Part shown: in pieces, positions 34,247 to 42,770 of the stretch
How the letters are laid out: each line of letters begins with the position of its first letter
Numbering within the stretch: position 1 is the stretch's first letter
Assembly (NCBI GenBank): GCA_003265435.1
Contig: NOXC01000014.1
Location: forward strand, 1-64,000
Source: Cellvibrionaceae bacterium AOL6
GTDB taxonomy: Bacteria; Pseudomonadota; Gammaproteobacteria; Pseudomonadales; Cellvibrionaceae
Direction: 5' to 3'
DNA length: 64,000 nt
Notes under the pieces: generated by a model
Databases searched by the model: none
What the model was told of the DNA's origin: nothing
The model's input: only the letters and a program-made list of their open reading frames with translations
Position numbers and translations under genes: made by a program

Positions 34247-35687
34247 ATTTAGCGCTTGTCGAAAAGCGCCCCAAGTCGTTTAAATAGACTTCAATATTCG
34301 TATAGTGCTCGTGCAAGTCTCTGTGGTGCGCATGCTCGATTCCGTGCTTCGCTTCCCAGGCATCAGGCATGCCGTCTTCGTCGAGATCGGCTAGTTGAGC
34401 CTGATCCGATTTCAGCGTAGCGAATTCTTCGCTATACGCTTCCCAAGAAACAATCACTTCGTTTTCTGAATCGATTATTCCTGTTCCTTGTGTACCCGCC
34501 GAACGCGCGCCAATAGAATTTAGAACCGTAAGATCTACTGAGTCATGGCCGGCCTTAGCGCTTTGGCGATTGGCGCCCACTTCTTTTGTCTCGATCAGCT
34601 TGTCGTAAGCGTCTTCCGTTGTGTCTTGGAAGCGGTAGGCCGGTGCCTCGGGGAAGAAGGGGCTCTGCGTTGCCTCGAGCGGGCGCATCCGTACCAGGGC
34701 TTTGACGCTCGGACTCTCTTGTGCGCCTTTATAGTCTTTTATTTCTATACGGGGTGTAAGCGGTTCGCCCTCTAGGCTGAGTAGGCGATTGCGTTGAAAA
34801 TGGCCTGTGCCGAACGCTTCCGATTTTTTATTGCGATAGAACTGGAGAATACGTGCTTTCTCAGTCGCGGGCCCCATCGCAAATGTATTGCCGATCAAAT
34901 TAAAAGGGGCATTTTCGCTGCCGTATGCGGCGTTGCTTTTCCAGTTGTAGATCGTGTTATAACGGATATCAACCAATTCATAGTCTTGCGCATAGGGAGA
35001 GCCGAGTCGCCATCCGTTGATGCGAGGGTTGCGACTGTTGTTGTGCGCGAGCACGTTATGATGGAAGGATGCCCCAGCGCCGCCCCAAATGCCGCCGTAG
35101 CCGTGATCGCCTTTTTCATGGTTCGAGGCATTCAAGCTCTGCGCAATAATGGAATATTGCAGGGTAAAATTAATATTGCCATAGAAACTCGCCACCTCAT
35201 CCACTGACCAACTGAAAGAGCAATGGTCAATGATGATGTTTTTCTGGTAACGGGCGCTAATGGCGTCCTCGTTTTCCTGTACGCTGCCCAAGCGAACACG
35301 CAAGTAACGTAAAATCACCTGGTCTGCCTTGATCTGTACGGGAGCACCTCTTAGTACGATGCCGCCCGGAGAACTTTGTCCGGCGATGGTGATAAAGTCT
35401 TGTTTGATTTCGAGTGGCTTTTTTAAGTGAATGACGCCGGATGTCGCGAAGACAATCGTGCGTGGCCCTTTTTGCTTGACGGCATGGCGTAATGTGCCGG
35501 GCTTGGGCGAGTCGGGTTGATCGTCAAGCGAGGTGATCACATACACCTGTCCTCCGCGGCCGCCAACGGTGAAACGTCCGTAGCCGTCTGCTTCGGGAAA
35601 GGCCAGTTGCGGTGCAGACTCCGCGGCGGCAGATATAAAAAAGGCCGCTAACGCGGCCTTTTTCAACAGTGAAGGATTACGCTTCAT
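34245..35687 (-). CDS. Secreted pectate lyase (PL1-like)
   Basis: This secreted lyase of about 480 residues is distinct from the two large paralogues. A signal peptide (1-26) leads into a parallel beta-helix with GYGRFTVGGRGGQVYVITSLDD, a start typical of bacterial PL1 pectate lyases, then IIIDHCSFSWSVDEVASFYG, FHHNVLAHNNSRNPRING (candidate catalytic Arg) and a C-terminal DLDEDGMPDAWE segment, a calcium-binding-type tail common in secreted beta-helix enzymes. I start at the ATG at 35687, which overlaps the kduD stop by 11 bases. The longer frame to 35846 is out of phase inside kduD. Codons 10-20 form a terminator-like hairpin. It is the last gene of the minus-strand operon. Confidence 0.87.
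   Translation of the reverse strand: MKRNPSLLKKAALAAFFISAAAESAPQLAFPEADGYGRFTVGGRGGQVYVITSLDDQPDSPKPGTLRHAVKQKGPRTIVFATSGVIHLKKPLEIKQDFITIAGQSSPGGIVLRGAPVQIKADQVILRYLRVRLGSVQENEDAISARYQKNIIIDHCSFSWSVDEVASFYGNINFTLQYSIIAQSLNASNHEKGDHGYGGIWGGAGASFHHNVLAHNNSRNPRINGWRLGSPYAQDYELVDIRYNTIYNWKSNAAYGSENAPFNLIGNTFAMGPATEKARILQFYRNKKSEAFGTGHFQRNRLLSLEGEPLTPRIEIKDYKGAQESPSVKALVRMRPLEATQSPFFPEAPAYRFQDTTEDAYDKLIETKEVGANRQSAKAGHDSVDLTVLNSIGARSAGTQGTGIIDSENEVIVSWEAYSEEFATLKSDQAQLADLDEDGMPDAWEAKHGIEHAHHRDLHEHYTNIEVYLNDLGRFSTSAK
35638..35663 (-). terminator. Terminator-like hairpin inside the signal-peptide codons
   Basis: On the minus strand an 11-bp perfect stem (AAAAAGGCCGC with GCGGCCTTTTT) and a GTTA loop are followed by further T. 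It encodes KKAALAAFF of the signal peptide. It is nearly identical to the terminator at 21-50 and could reduce transcription from kduD into the lyase gene. Confidence 0.6.
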
Positions 35688-36474
35688 TGCTGGGTTTACC
35701 AATCGTTGCAAGAATACCACCATCGACGTACACCACCTGGCCGGTGACGAAGTCGCTGGCTTTCGAGGCGAGGAAGATTGTCGCACCCTGAAGGTCGTCG
35801 GGGTCACCCCACTTTCCGGCCGGGGTTCGGCTGATGATAAAGTCATTCATTGGGTGGCCATCTACGCGAATAGGTTCGGTTTGGCTCGTGGCGAAGTAAC
35901 CTGGGCCGATGCCATTCACCTGCACGTTGTATTTCGCCCATTCCGTGGCCATGTTACGCGTAAGCATTTTCAAGCCACCTTTCGCGGCGGCATAGGCGCC
36001 TACGGAGTTGCGACCCAGTTCACTCATCATCGAACAAATGTTAATGACCTTACCGCCATTACCGCGCTCGACCATGCGTGATACAACCGCTTTGCTCATC
36101 ATAAACACGCCAGTCAGGTCGGTTTTGATGACCGCTTCCCATTCATCGAGCGGCATTTCGAGCATGGGCACGCGACGAATGATGCCGGCGTTGTTGACCA
36201 GAATATCAATGGCCCCAACTTCCGATTCTATTTTCGCCACGGCATCGTTGATTTGCGCTTCATCGGTGACATTAAACAGGTAGCCGTGAGCAGTGATACC
36301 CTGATCTCGGTAAGCTTTGAGGGCGTTGTCGAGCTTTTCCTGCGAAGAGTGACCGTTGATCACAATCGTCGCGCCCGCTTTGCCGAGACCGGCAGCCATG
36401 GCCATACCGAGGCCGTGTGTGGCACCGGTTACCAGAGCGACTTTGCCGCTCAGATCAAATAATTGCGTTGACAT
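35677..36474 (-). CDS. kduD: 2-deoxy-D-gluconate/KDG 3-dehydrogenase (SDR)
   Basis: This enzyme of about 265 residues reduces 2,5-diketo-3-deoxygluconate to 2-keto-3-deoxygluconate in the unsaturated-galacturonate branch. It is a classical short-chain dehydrogenase: TGATHGLGMAMA nucleotide binding, NNAG, the catalytic Ser in NICSMMSE, YAAAKGG (Tyr and Lys) and GPGYFAT. The ATG at 36474 follows GAGG; an upstream ATG at 36486 is less well placed. It sits 16 bases after kduI in the same operon and overlaps the downstream lyase gene. Confidence 0.93.
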   Translation of the reverse strand: MSTQLFDLSGKVALVTGATHGLGMAMAAGLGKAGATIVINGHSSQEKLDNALKAYRDQGITAHGYLFNVTDEAQINDAVAKIESEVGAIDILVNNAGIIRRVPMLEMPLDEWEAVIKTDLTGVFMMSKAVVSRMVERGNGGKVINICSMMSELGRNSVGAYAAAKGGLKMLTRNMATEWAKYNVQVNGIGPGYFATSQTEPIRVDGHPMNDFIISRTPAGKWGDPDDLQGATIFLASKASDFVTGQVVYVDGGILATIGKPSNEA

Positions 36475-36490
36475 ACTTTGCCTCAATTTC

Positions 36491-37333
36491 CTATTTCAAA
36501 GTGTGGGGTTTGTGAAAGTCCATGTCATTGTAATCGAGATTTTCGCCGGCCATACCCCAAATGAAGGTGTAGTTCGCGGTGCCGACACCCGAATGCAATG
36601 ACCAAGGTGGAGAAACCACAGCTTGTTCGTTGGCGACCCAGATGTGTCGTGTTTCATGCGCGGGGCCCATGAAGTGGCAAACGGCCTGTTCTTCGGGCAC
36701 ATTGAAGTAAAAATACGCTTCCATACGTCGGCTGTGCGTGTGCGCCGGCATGGTGTTCCAGATGCTGCCCGGCTGCAATTCGGTCATGCCCATTTGCAGC
36801 TGGCAGGTTTCGACAACCTCATTGATCAGAAGCTGATTGATACGGCGCTCGTTGCAGGTATCGGATGAGCCCAGCTCGAGTACGTTCGCGTCAGACATAC
36901 CCACTTTCTTGTGCGGGTAGCTGTGGTGTGCCGGTGCCGAATTAATGTAAAACTTTGCAGGCGTTGCGGCGTCGAGCGATTCAAAGCGTACGTCTTTCGC
37001 GCCCATGCCAACATACAGCGCTTCTTTCGTATCGAGCTCATAGGTTTCGCCGTCGACGATCACTCGGCCTTTGCCGCCGATGTTGATGGCGCCGAGTTCG
37101 CGCCGCTCGAGAAAATATCCCGCTTTCTGTTGGAAAACCGGTTCCAGCGTCAGACTTTTTGTAACGGGCATAGCGCCCCCCACCATGATTCGTTCATAGT
37201 GGGTATAGACGAAATGAATTTCGTCCGGGCTGAGCACTTTTTCTACCAGAAAGTGCTTGCGCAGTTTTTCGGTATCGTAGTGCTTGAAGTCATCAAAATG
37301 AACGGCAAAACGTTCTTCAATTTTCAGGCTCAT
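36491..37333 (-). CDS. kduI: 5-keto-4-deoxyuronate isomerase
   Basis: The enzyme converts 5-keto-4-deoxyuronate, which forms from unsaturated galacturonate, to 2,5-diketo-3-deoxygluconate. The 280-residue cupin-like protein has the KduI metal-binding segments: MPAHTHSRRMEAYFYF with its His and Glu ligands and SLHSGVGT near the C-terminus. Length equals the E. coli protein. It precedes kduD and follows the GH105 fusion gene that releases its substrate. Confidence 0.96.
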   Translation of the reverse strand: MSLKIEERFAVHFDDFKHYDTEKLRKHFLVEKVLSPDEIHFVYTHYERIMVGGAMPVTKSLTLEPVFQQKAGYFLERRELGAINIGGKGRVIVDGETYELDTKEALYVGMGAKDVRFESLDAATPAKFYINSAPAHHSYPHKKVGMSDANVLELGSSDTCNERRINQLLINEVVETCQLQMGMTELQPGSIWNTMPAHTHSRRMEAYFYFNVPEEQAVCHFMGPAHETRHIWVANEQAVVSPPWSLHSGVGTANYTFIWGMAGENLDYNDMDFHKPHTLK

Positions 37334-37374
37334 AATCTGTTCTCGTCTTCGTCGATTGCGTGGCGCCAGGCGCC

Positions 37375-39891
37375 TTACTGCTTCAGCAGCTTGTACATTT
37401 CAATACCCGCAAGCATGAAAGGGAAGGTGCCTTTAGGGTCATTGCTTGAGATCTGTTCACTCATGTAATACGTGTAGCTGCCGTCTCGGCCAAAACCCAG
37501 GCCGGCGACATAGCACTGGTCTGTCATGCTGATTGAACCGTCGGCATGGACCAGGACAAACTCGTTGATCAGCGCATCGTAAACACTGATGGCCGTGTCT
37601 TTATAGCTCGCATCCAGGTAGCCATGATTCACGGCTTTGGCAAAGAAATAGCTGAACATTGCCGTTGCCGAACTCTCTCGGTAGTTTCCTGGGGCGCCGG
37701 GCTTGTCCAGTACCTGCCACCAAGTGCCGGTAGTGGGGTCTCGCACGTCGATCAGTGCTACAGCGAGTTCATTGATCATATCGATAATGGGTTGACGCAG
37801 GTCTTCGCGCTCTTCCGGGAAATAGTCCAGCACGTCCACTAGAGCCATTGCCAACCAGCCCACGCCGCGGCCCCAGAATTCTGGAGAGAGGCCGGTTTCG
37901 CTGTCGGCCCAGCTCTGTTGTTTTTTCTCGTCCCAGCCGTGGTAGTACAGGCCCGTTGCGTCGTCACGCAGGTATTTGCGTGTCAGCGTGTATTCTTTCA
38001 GCACTTCTTCGTAGGCTGCGCCGTTTTCGAAGAGCTGGCTGTACTCCGCGAGAAAGGGCATGCCCATAAAGACGCCGTCCAGCCACAGCTGCCACTCGTA
38101 TTTTTTCTTGTGCCAAAACGCACCTTCGGACGTTTTTGGGTGGTCTTCTAACTGGTGACGCAATGTGGCCGCAGCTTTCTGGTATTTTTCTTCACCGGTG
38201 GTCTTGTACAGTTCTAAGACAGCACTGCCCGGCGCAACGGCATCAATGTTGTAATTGCTCAGCTTGTACATGTTAATGCTGCCATCATCATTGATGTAGG
38301 TCGCCGTCACTTGATTGATCACGTCGCTGTAGCGAGTCTCGCCCGTCACATCACCGAGGCGCTTGTAGGTCAGTGGCAGCCAGCCGACGATGTCATACTC
38401 AAATTTGGGTTTGCGCTTGCGGCTGACATCCCAGCCGTCGTAACGGTAGCTCAGCGTTTTGCGCTCCAACTCAGAATCCGCGAGGCGGGTGCTCCATGAC
38501 AGCGCTTTTTCGGCTGTGAGTTCACCCAGTTTGGCTTCTTCTGAACGCACGGTATCGAGGTGTACGCGAGTGGCTAAGGTCAGGCGTTCGGCTTCTTTTT
38601 CGAGGTACTCAACGAACTCGGCTTTGCTGCTGATGCCGCTCTTGTGCTCGCCTTCCCAGGCCGCGAGAAAGTAGTAATCCAACTCGTTTCCGCGCGCGTT
38701 CATCGCCGCGACGTAGGATTTCTCATTGTCGACGATGTCGCGAAAATCGCGAACTCGAAACAGGACCGCCATACCGAGGTGGTCGTCGTTCAGGCTCTGC
38801 TTGCCCCAGCTTGCGATATAGGTGTACGCGTCGCCAGTGATGTCCATGTTGCCGACGAGAAATTCGGTGTCTTTATGTTTCACTACGCCAATCGCCATGG
38901 GGCCCACGCTATCGCTCAGGCTCAAGCGTGTATGAACCAGTCGGCTACCGGCGGTCATCGAGAACTGTGCGTCCAAGTCGACTTTTTTATCGCCAGCTTG
39001 CCAGCCGTCATAGTCAATTTTGAAGCTGGAGTAAATTGGCCCGTTGTCGGTGATGGTTGCAGTCCAGTTTTCTACGTCGCTGACAAGCTCAACCGTGTCG
39101 TTTTGCCAGAGTCCGAAGCCACCTGCGCCGAGAGAGCTGCCAACTTTGAGAATGTCCATGCCCCAATCTTGCATGTGGTGATAGCTTTCATAGCCATCCT
39201 GACCGACTTGCTGAAGTACTGGTTCGCTTACATTTTTACCGAAGATGTCGAAGCCATTGCGCCAGTCGAGATACACGCGATAACCCACTTTGTCGGATTC
39301 AATACCGGGGCCTTCGTAGCGTATCCAGTTGGAGTGGTCGGTGTAATGCGCGGGGGGCGTCAGGGTGTCGACGTTTTTAAAGCTACCGCCAACATATTCC
39401 TTAAAGCCTTCGGTTTTGGTGTGCGCTACCCACTCGCCGCCCTCTTTAAAGGAAATTTCGGCCTGAGTCAGTTTTTCAAGTTCGGCAGGGGACTCCCCTC
39501 GGAGTATGGAAACCGGTAGGCGTGTTTCCGGTGGCAGGGTGATGGCAAGCTGCAGACCGTCGGTTTCGCCGTCTCCATCAGTATCGACCGCCTGACTGGG
39601 AAGCCAAAGGTCGCCACTCTTCGCACTCAAGGGCTCAGCGCCAGAGAGCCCGAGGTCGTAATAGCTGATGTAAACGGGCTCCATTGCACGTTCGAATTGA
39701 GATGGGTTGCCGATGCTGGCGGTACCCACGAGGCTCGCCTCTGAAGCAGCTGCTGTAGGAGTGCTTGTTTCAGGGCTGCTCTCCGGTGTTTTTGAGCAGG
39801 CGGCGAGTGTCAGCGTAGCGAGCAGGGCGCACAGGCCGTGTCGGCGACGCAATGACTGGGGTTGGCAAACATCGTGTAAGCGTACGAGCAT
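37375..39891 (-). CDS. DUF4861-GH105 fusion, unsaturated galacturonyl hydrolase
   Basis: This lipoprotein of about 838 residues (lipobox LTLAACSK, Cys33) joins two pectin-linked modules. The N-terminal half (about 60-430) matches DUF4861, a beta-rich domain of pectin loci with HYTDHSNWIRYEGPGIESDK and YRVYLDWRNGFDIFGK. The C-terminal half (about 465-838) is a GH105 alpha/alpha-barrel that removes the terminal unsaturated galacturonyl residue; WLDGVFMG and FWGRGVGWLAMALVD are family signatures, the first with the catalytic Asp region. ATG 39891 follows a GAGGAA site; the frame extends to 39981 but lacks a signal there. It lies between the GH28 gene and kduI. DUF4861 alone has no proven activity that I know of. 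Confidence 0.87.
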   Translation of the reverse strand: MLVRLHDVCQPQSLRRRHGLCALLATLTLAACSKTPESSPETSTPTAAASEASLVGTASIGNPSQFERAMEPVYISYYDLGLSGAEPLSAKSGDLWLPSQAVDTDGDGETDGLQLAITLPPETRLPVSILRGESPAELEKLTQAEISFKEGGEWVAHTKTEGFKEYVGGSFKNVDTLTPPAHYTDHSNWIRYEGPGIESDKVGYRVYLDWRNGFDIFGKNVSEPVLQQVGQDGYESYHHMQDWGMDILKVGSSLGAGGFGLWQNDTVELVSDVENWTATITDNGPIYSSFKIDYDGWQAGDKKVDLDAQFSMTAGSRLVHTRLSLSDSVGPMAIGVVKHKDTEFLVGNMDITGDAYTYIASWGKQSLNDDHLGMAVLFRVRDFRDIVDNEKSYVAAMNARGNELDYYFLAAWEGEHKSGISSKAEFVEYLEKEAERLTLATRVHLDTVRSEEAKLGELTAEKALSWSTRLADSELERKTLSYRYDGWDVSRKRKPKFEYDIVGWLPLTYKRLGDVTGETRYSDVINQVTATYINDDGSINMYKLSNYNIDAVAPGSAVLELYKTTGEEKYQKAAATLRHQLEDHPKTSEGAFWHKKKYEWQLWLDGVFMGMPFLAEYSQLFENGAAYEEVLKEYTLTRKYLRDDATGLYYHGWDEKKQQSWADSETGLSPEFWGRGVGWLAMALVDVLDYFPEEREDLRQPIIDMINELAVALIDVRDPTTGTWWQVLDKPGAPGNYRESSATAMFSYFFAKAVNHGYLDASYKDTAISVYDALINEFVLVHADGSISMTDQCYVAGLGFGRDGSYTYYMSEQISSNDPKGTFPFMLAGIEMYKLLKQ

Positions 39892-40023
39892 GGATGATTC
39901 CTCTAAATGCGGCTTTCTTGTGTTCTTATCAGGTCGCTTTTTGGGGGGGTGGAGCTGCCGTCTTGCAGCGGCAGCACGCAACAGCGCGCCGGGCTGGCGC
40001 GCTGCGATTTATAGTCTCACAGA

Positions 40024-40056
40024 TTGGTAGACCAATCAATTTTATTGGTCTACCGT
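40024..40056. promoter_or_regulatory. Paired operator-like sites forming a long inverted repeat
   Basis: TTGGT-AG-ACCAA (40024-40035) and TTGGT-CT-ACCGT (40045-40056) face each other; bases 40026-40036 and 40044-40054 are exact reverse complements with a seven-base gap. The two-base centre differs from the other sites and resembles UxuR/ExuR-type operators. They lie about 130 bases upstream of the GH105 fusion gene. Confidence 0.5.
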
Positions 40057-40072
40057 GATGCGAGCGTTTTGA

Positions 40073-41488
40073 TCAGGAAGGGTCGAACAGTTGGCCGTTG
40101 ATGCGCACATTGGACACGTGTAAGCCCTCTACGTTTTCGATAATGCCGGTGGTCTCGGCATGGACGAATTCGCAGTCGTTCAGGTACAGGTCGACGATAG
40201 GCGCGCGGGTAAAGCCTCGAACTTGAAAGACGCGCTTGGCGTTTTCACAGCTCAGTCCGTCGATGTGGATATTGCGCACTTGTGGGTCGAATTCGCCGGC
40301 ATCACCTTCTTCGTAGTAGAAGTTGATGACGATGGCATCTTTCACCGTACCAATACTGTTGTTTCTGAAGTAGAAGTTTTCGAGCTGGCCGCCGCGAACG
40401 GAGTTCGTTTTAAAGCGTATGCCTCGGTCGAGGTCGGGGCTGCTCATTTCGTTGTTTTCGGCAAAGACGTTGCGCACGCCACCGGAGATTTCACTGCCTA
40501 TCACAACGCCGCCGTGGCCCGCGCGCATTTTGTTGTTGCGAATAACCACATTTTCAGTGGGCACACCGACGCGTCGGCCATCGTTATTGCGGCCGGATTT
40601 GATCGCGATGCAGTCATCACCGGTGTCGAAGTAGCAGCCTTCAATGACCACGTTTTTACAGGACTCTGGGTCACAGCCATCGGAGTTGGGGCCCAGGCTC
40701 TCAAGATGCACACGACGCACGGTCACGTTCTCACAAAGTACCGGGTTCAGCAGCCAGAACGGCGAGCGCACGATGCGGATGTCTTCAATCAGGACATTGG
40801 TGCAGCGATAGGGTTGCACGAAGGGCGGACGCAGGTAGTGACCGTCGGCGTACACGCGCTCTTCGACGGGCACGCCCGCTTCTGCGTCGGCAAACATTTG
40901 ATCACGCGTCGCTTTCTGCGAGGGGTAACCCTCTTTGCCCCATTCTTTGTTGCCTTTCCAGGGCCACCATGTGTAAGGGTCAGACTGTCCATCCAGGGTG
41001 CCTGCGCCGGTGACCGCAATGTTGTCTTGGCCAAAAGCATAGATCAGCGGAGAGTAGCCCATATGCTCTACGCCCTCCCAGCGAGTGAAGACGGCGGGAA
41101 GGTAGCGTTTGGGGTCGGTGTAGAATTTCAGCGTCGCGCTTTCATCTATGTACAGGTTAACGTCTGACTGAAGATGAATAGGGCCCGTGAGGTAGGTGCC
41201 ACCTTGAACGACAACACGACCGCCGCCGGCTTTATTACAGGCGGTGATGGCCTGGCTGATCGCGCTGCTCGCATCGCTGGTATCGTTCGCTACTGCGCCG
41301 AAATCTCGAATATCGAAATCACGAGCCGGGAAGGAGGGGATGCGCGTATTTTTGACGATCTCATCGGCCTGCTGCCAGGCATCTTCGGTATTGGTTTTTG
41401 GTGCTTGCGTAGCCTTCTGGCTGCTGCACCCGGCGACAGCCACGGTGGCCATGCCCTGAATCATGCGTCGTCGACTTAGTGAAAACAT
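40073..41488 (-). CDS. GH28 polygalacturonase (probably exo-acting), lipoprotein
   Basis: This 471-residue glycoside hydrolase cleaves galacturonic acid from polygalacturonate or its oligomers. The N-terminus RRRMIQG with Cys21 suggests a lipoprotein, perhaps Tat-exported. All GH28 catalytic motifs are present: NSDG (Asp270), TGDDC (Asp291, Asp292), AGHGGVVIGSE (His325) and RGIRFKT (Arg358, Lys360). The inserted loops and lack of a binding module resemble periplasmic exo-polygalacturonases. It is the first gene of the minus-strand operon (GH28, GH105 fusion, kduI, kduD, lyase), and an operator-like site lies 70 bases upstream. Confidence 0.93.
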   Translation of the reverse strand: MFSLSRRRMIQGMATVAVAGCSSQKATQAPKTNTEDAWQQADEIVKNTRIPSFPARDFDIRDFGAVANDTSDASSAISQAITACNKAGGGRVVVQGGTYLTGPIHLQSDVNLYIDESATLKFYTDPKRYLPAVFTRWEGVEHMGYSPLIYAFGQDNIAVTGAGTLDGQSDPYTWWPWKGNKEWGKEGYPSQKATRDQMFADAEAGVPVEERVYADGHYLRPPFVQPYRCTNVLIEDIRIVRSPFWLLNPVLCENVTVRRVHLESLGPNSDGCDPESCKNVVIEGCYFDTGDDCIAIKSGRNNDGRRVGVPTENVVIRNNKMRAGHGGVVIGSEISGGVRNVFAENNEMSSPDLDRGIRFKTNSVRGGQLENFYFRNNSIGTVKDAIVINFYYEEGDAGEFDPQVRNIHIDGLSCENAKRVFQVRGFTRAPIVDLYLNDCEFVHAETTGIIENVEGLHVSNVRINGQLFDPS

Positions 41489-41557
41489 GTCTCCCTCACT
41501 TCGTTATTGATTATCTGAGAACTGACGAAGTAATAGGATAGACCAATGCGCGACAGA

Positions 41558-41570
41558 TTGGTATTACCAT
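41558..41570. promoter_or_regulatory. Operator-like palindrome, GH28 operon
   Basis: TTGGT-ATT-ACCAT is a one-mismatch copy of the shared palindrome, in the gap between gntR and the GH28 gene, both on the minus strand. A half-site GACCAAT is at 41541-41547. Confidence 0.55.
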
Positions 41571-41610
41571 GTTGGGTGGAATGTCGGCACAGTGTGCCGA
41601 CAGAGAGGGT

Positions 41611-42384
41611 TTAGCCGTTCCCGATCATCGAGAAACGTGAGCGATTTCGCTCTACGCTTTTGCGGGCTTCTTCAATGGCGGTGGCTTCTGTTGCGTCTAA
41701 GAGCTGCTGGATAACCATCGCGAGGTGTTCGCGCATCGCATCTCGCGCGCCGTCTGGATCGCGGCGTTTCAGCGCTTCGAATACGCGCTGGTGCTCCTCA
41801 ATACGCGGCTTGGAGCCAGCTTGTCGTACTTTTTCGAGGATTTTGGCTGAGACGGGGGAGCTGTTGCGCAGCGTCCACAGCAGTTCACATACTGCCACCA
41901 GCGCTTCGTTTTTGGTTGCGCGTGCGATCAGCATGTGAAACTCTTCATCGGCTTTTTCGTAGAGTGGCGCACCGCGCTCATTCTCTTCGATCATGCGGTT
42001 GAGTGCCTGCTCCAGCTCTGCGAGTTCATCCTCGGTGATCATGCTGGCTGCAAGTTCAGCGGTCTCACCTTCAATCTTGATGCGCGCTTCGAGTATGTCG
42101 AACGGGCCCACATCGAGGTGGGTGCTGGTCAGTTCGCCCGGGCTCTCTACGCAAACGTAGACGCCAGAGCCGCCGCGGACTTCAACGAATCCGCCGATCT
42201 CCAGTGCAATGATCGCTTCGCGCACGGTGGGGCGGCTGACATTGAAGCGTTCGGCGAGCTTGCGCTCCGCGGGTAAGCGGGAGCCTCGGGGGTATTCCCC
42301 GTCGGCGATCAGGTTGGCCAACTGCTCCGCTACGCGCTGGTAGAGCCTGCCTGAGTTGAGTTTGGTGCCTTGTGTCGGAATCAT
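41611..42384 (-). CDS. GntR-family (FCD) regulator, probable uronate regulator
   Basis: This regulator of about 257 residues has an N-terminal winged helix-turn-helix (about 10-75) with SRLPAERKLAERFNVSRPTVREAI, followed by an FCD all-helical ligand-binding domain (about 90-235) of the FadR/UxuR/ExuR group. FCD regulators of hexuronate metabolism bind operators of the TTGGTNNACCAA or TGGTNNNACCA type, which is just what occurs across this cluster. It is divergent from uxaA and upstream of the GH28 operon. I start at ATG 42384; a TTG nine bases upstream is also possible. It is the most likely repressor of the regulon, released by a uronate. Confidence 0.85.
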   Translation of the reverse strand: MIPTQGTKLNSGRLYQRVAEQLANLIADGEYPRGSRLPAERKLAERFNVSRPTVREAIIALEIGGFVEVRGGSGVYVCVESPGELTSTHLDVGPFDILEARIKIEGETAELAASMITEDELAELEQALNRMIEENERGAPLYEKADEEFHMLIARATKNEALVAVCELLWTLRNSSPVSAKILEKVRQAGSKPRIEEHQRVFEALKRRDPDGARDAMREHLAMVIQQLLDATEATAIEEARKSVERNRSRFSMIGNG

Positions 42385-42770
42385 GGTGGCCAACTTACTA
42401 ATATGTGTTTGCTGTGTCGCGTTGACTGTTCTGTATTTTGGTCGGGCAGGTTCGCTGCCACACGCTCGACGTGTATATCATATTGATATTCGTCGAAGTG
42501 CCGCGCTCCATCCGGGAAAACCACGACATTTTCGCGTAAACGGAAGTATAACAATATGTTACAAATCTGCTCAACTGAATAATTGTCAAACCAGTCATAC
42601 CAAAATTGATTTGCGGTAAGGCCGGTGACGTGATAGTTTTGCCAAAAATGGCCGACCGTCCCGCTCTGTCATATCGTATGAATTGATCAGGCGGGTTAAC
42701 AATAGCGTAAGGATAAGTGGGTTGGTCTGAATAAGAGTGCCAGGAAGGTCGGCGAAGTTTTAGAGGCATT
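42385..42770. other. Divergent region gntR/uxaA
   Basis: This 386-base gap has an AT-rich inverted repeat ATATCA-TAT-TGATAT (42475-42489) about 90 bases upstream of gntR, and half-sites of the pectin palindrome at 42438-42450, 42591-42603 and 42722-42734. No gene is visible. Confidence 0.5.
42591..42603. promoter_or_regulatory. Half-site of the shared operator upstream of uxaA
   Basis: CCAGT-CAT-ACCAA has an intact right half but a degenerate left half compared with the perfect copy at 9836. Confidence 0.25.

Noticed and set aside
35688-35846. N-terminal extension of the third pectate lyase
   Set aside because: It is the out-of-phase shadow of kduD and lacks any signal sequence, whereas ATG 35687 gives a standard one.
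42475-42489. AT-rich inverted repeat upstream of gntR as another pectin operator
   Set aside because: ATATCA-TAT-TGATAT does not share the TTGGT half-sites; it may belong to another regulator, but it occurs once here and gives no further support.
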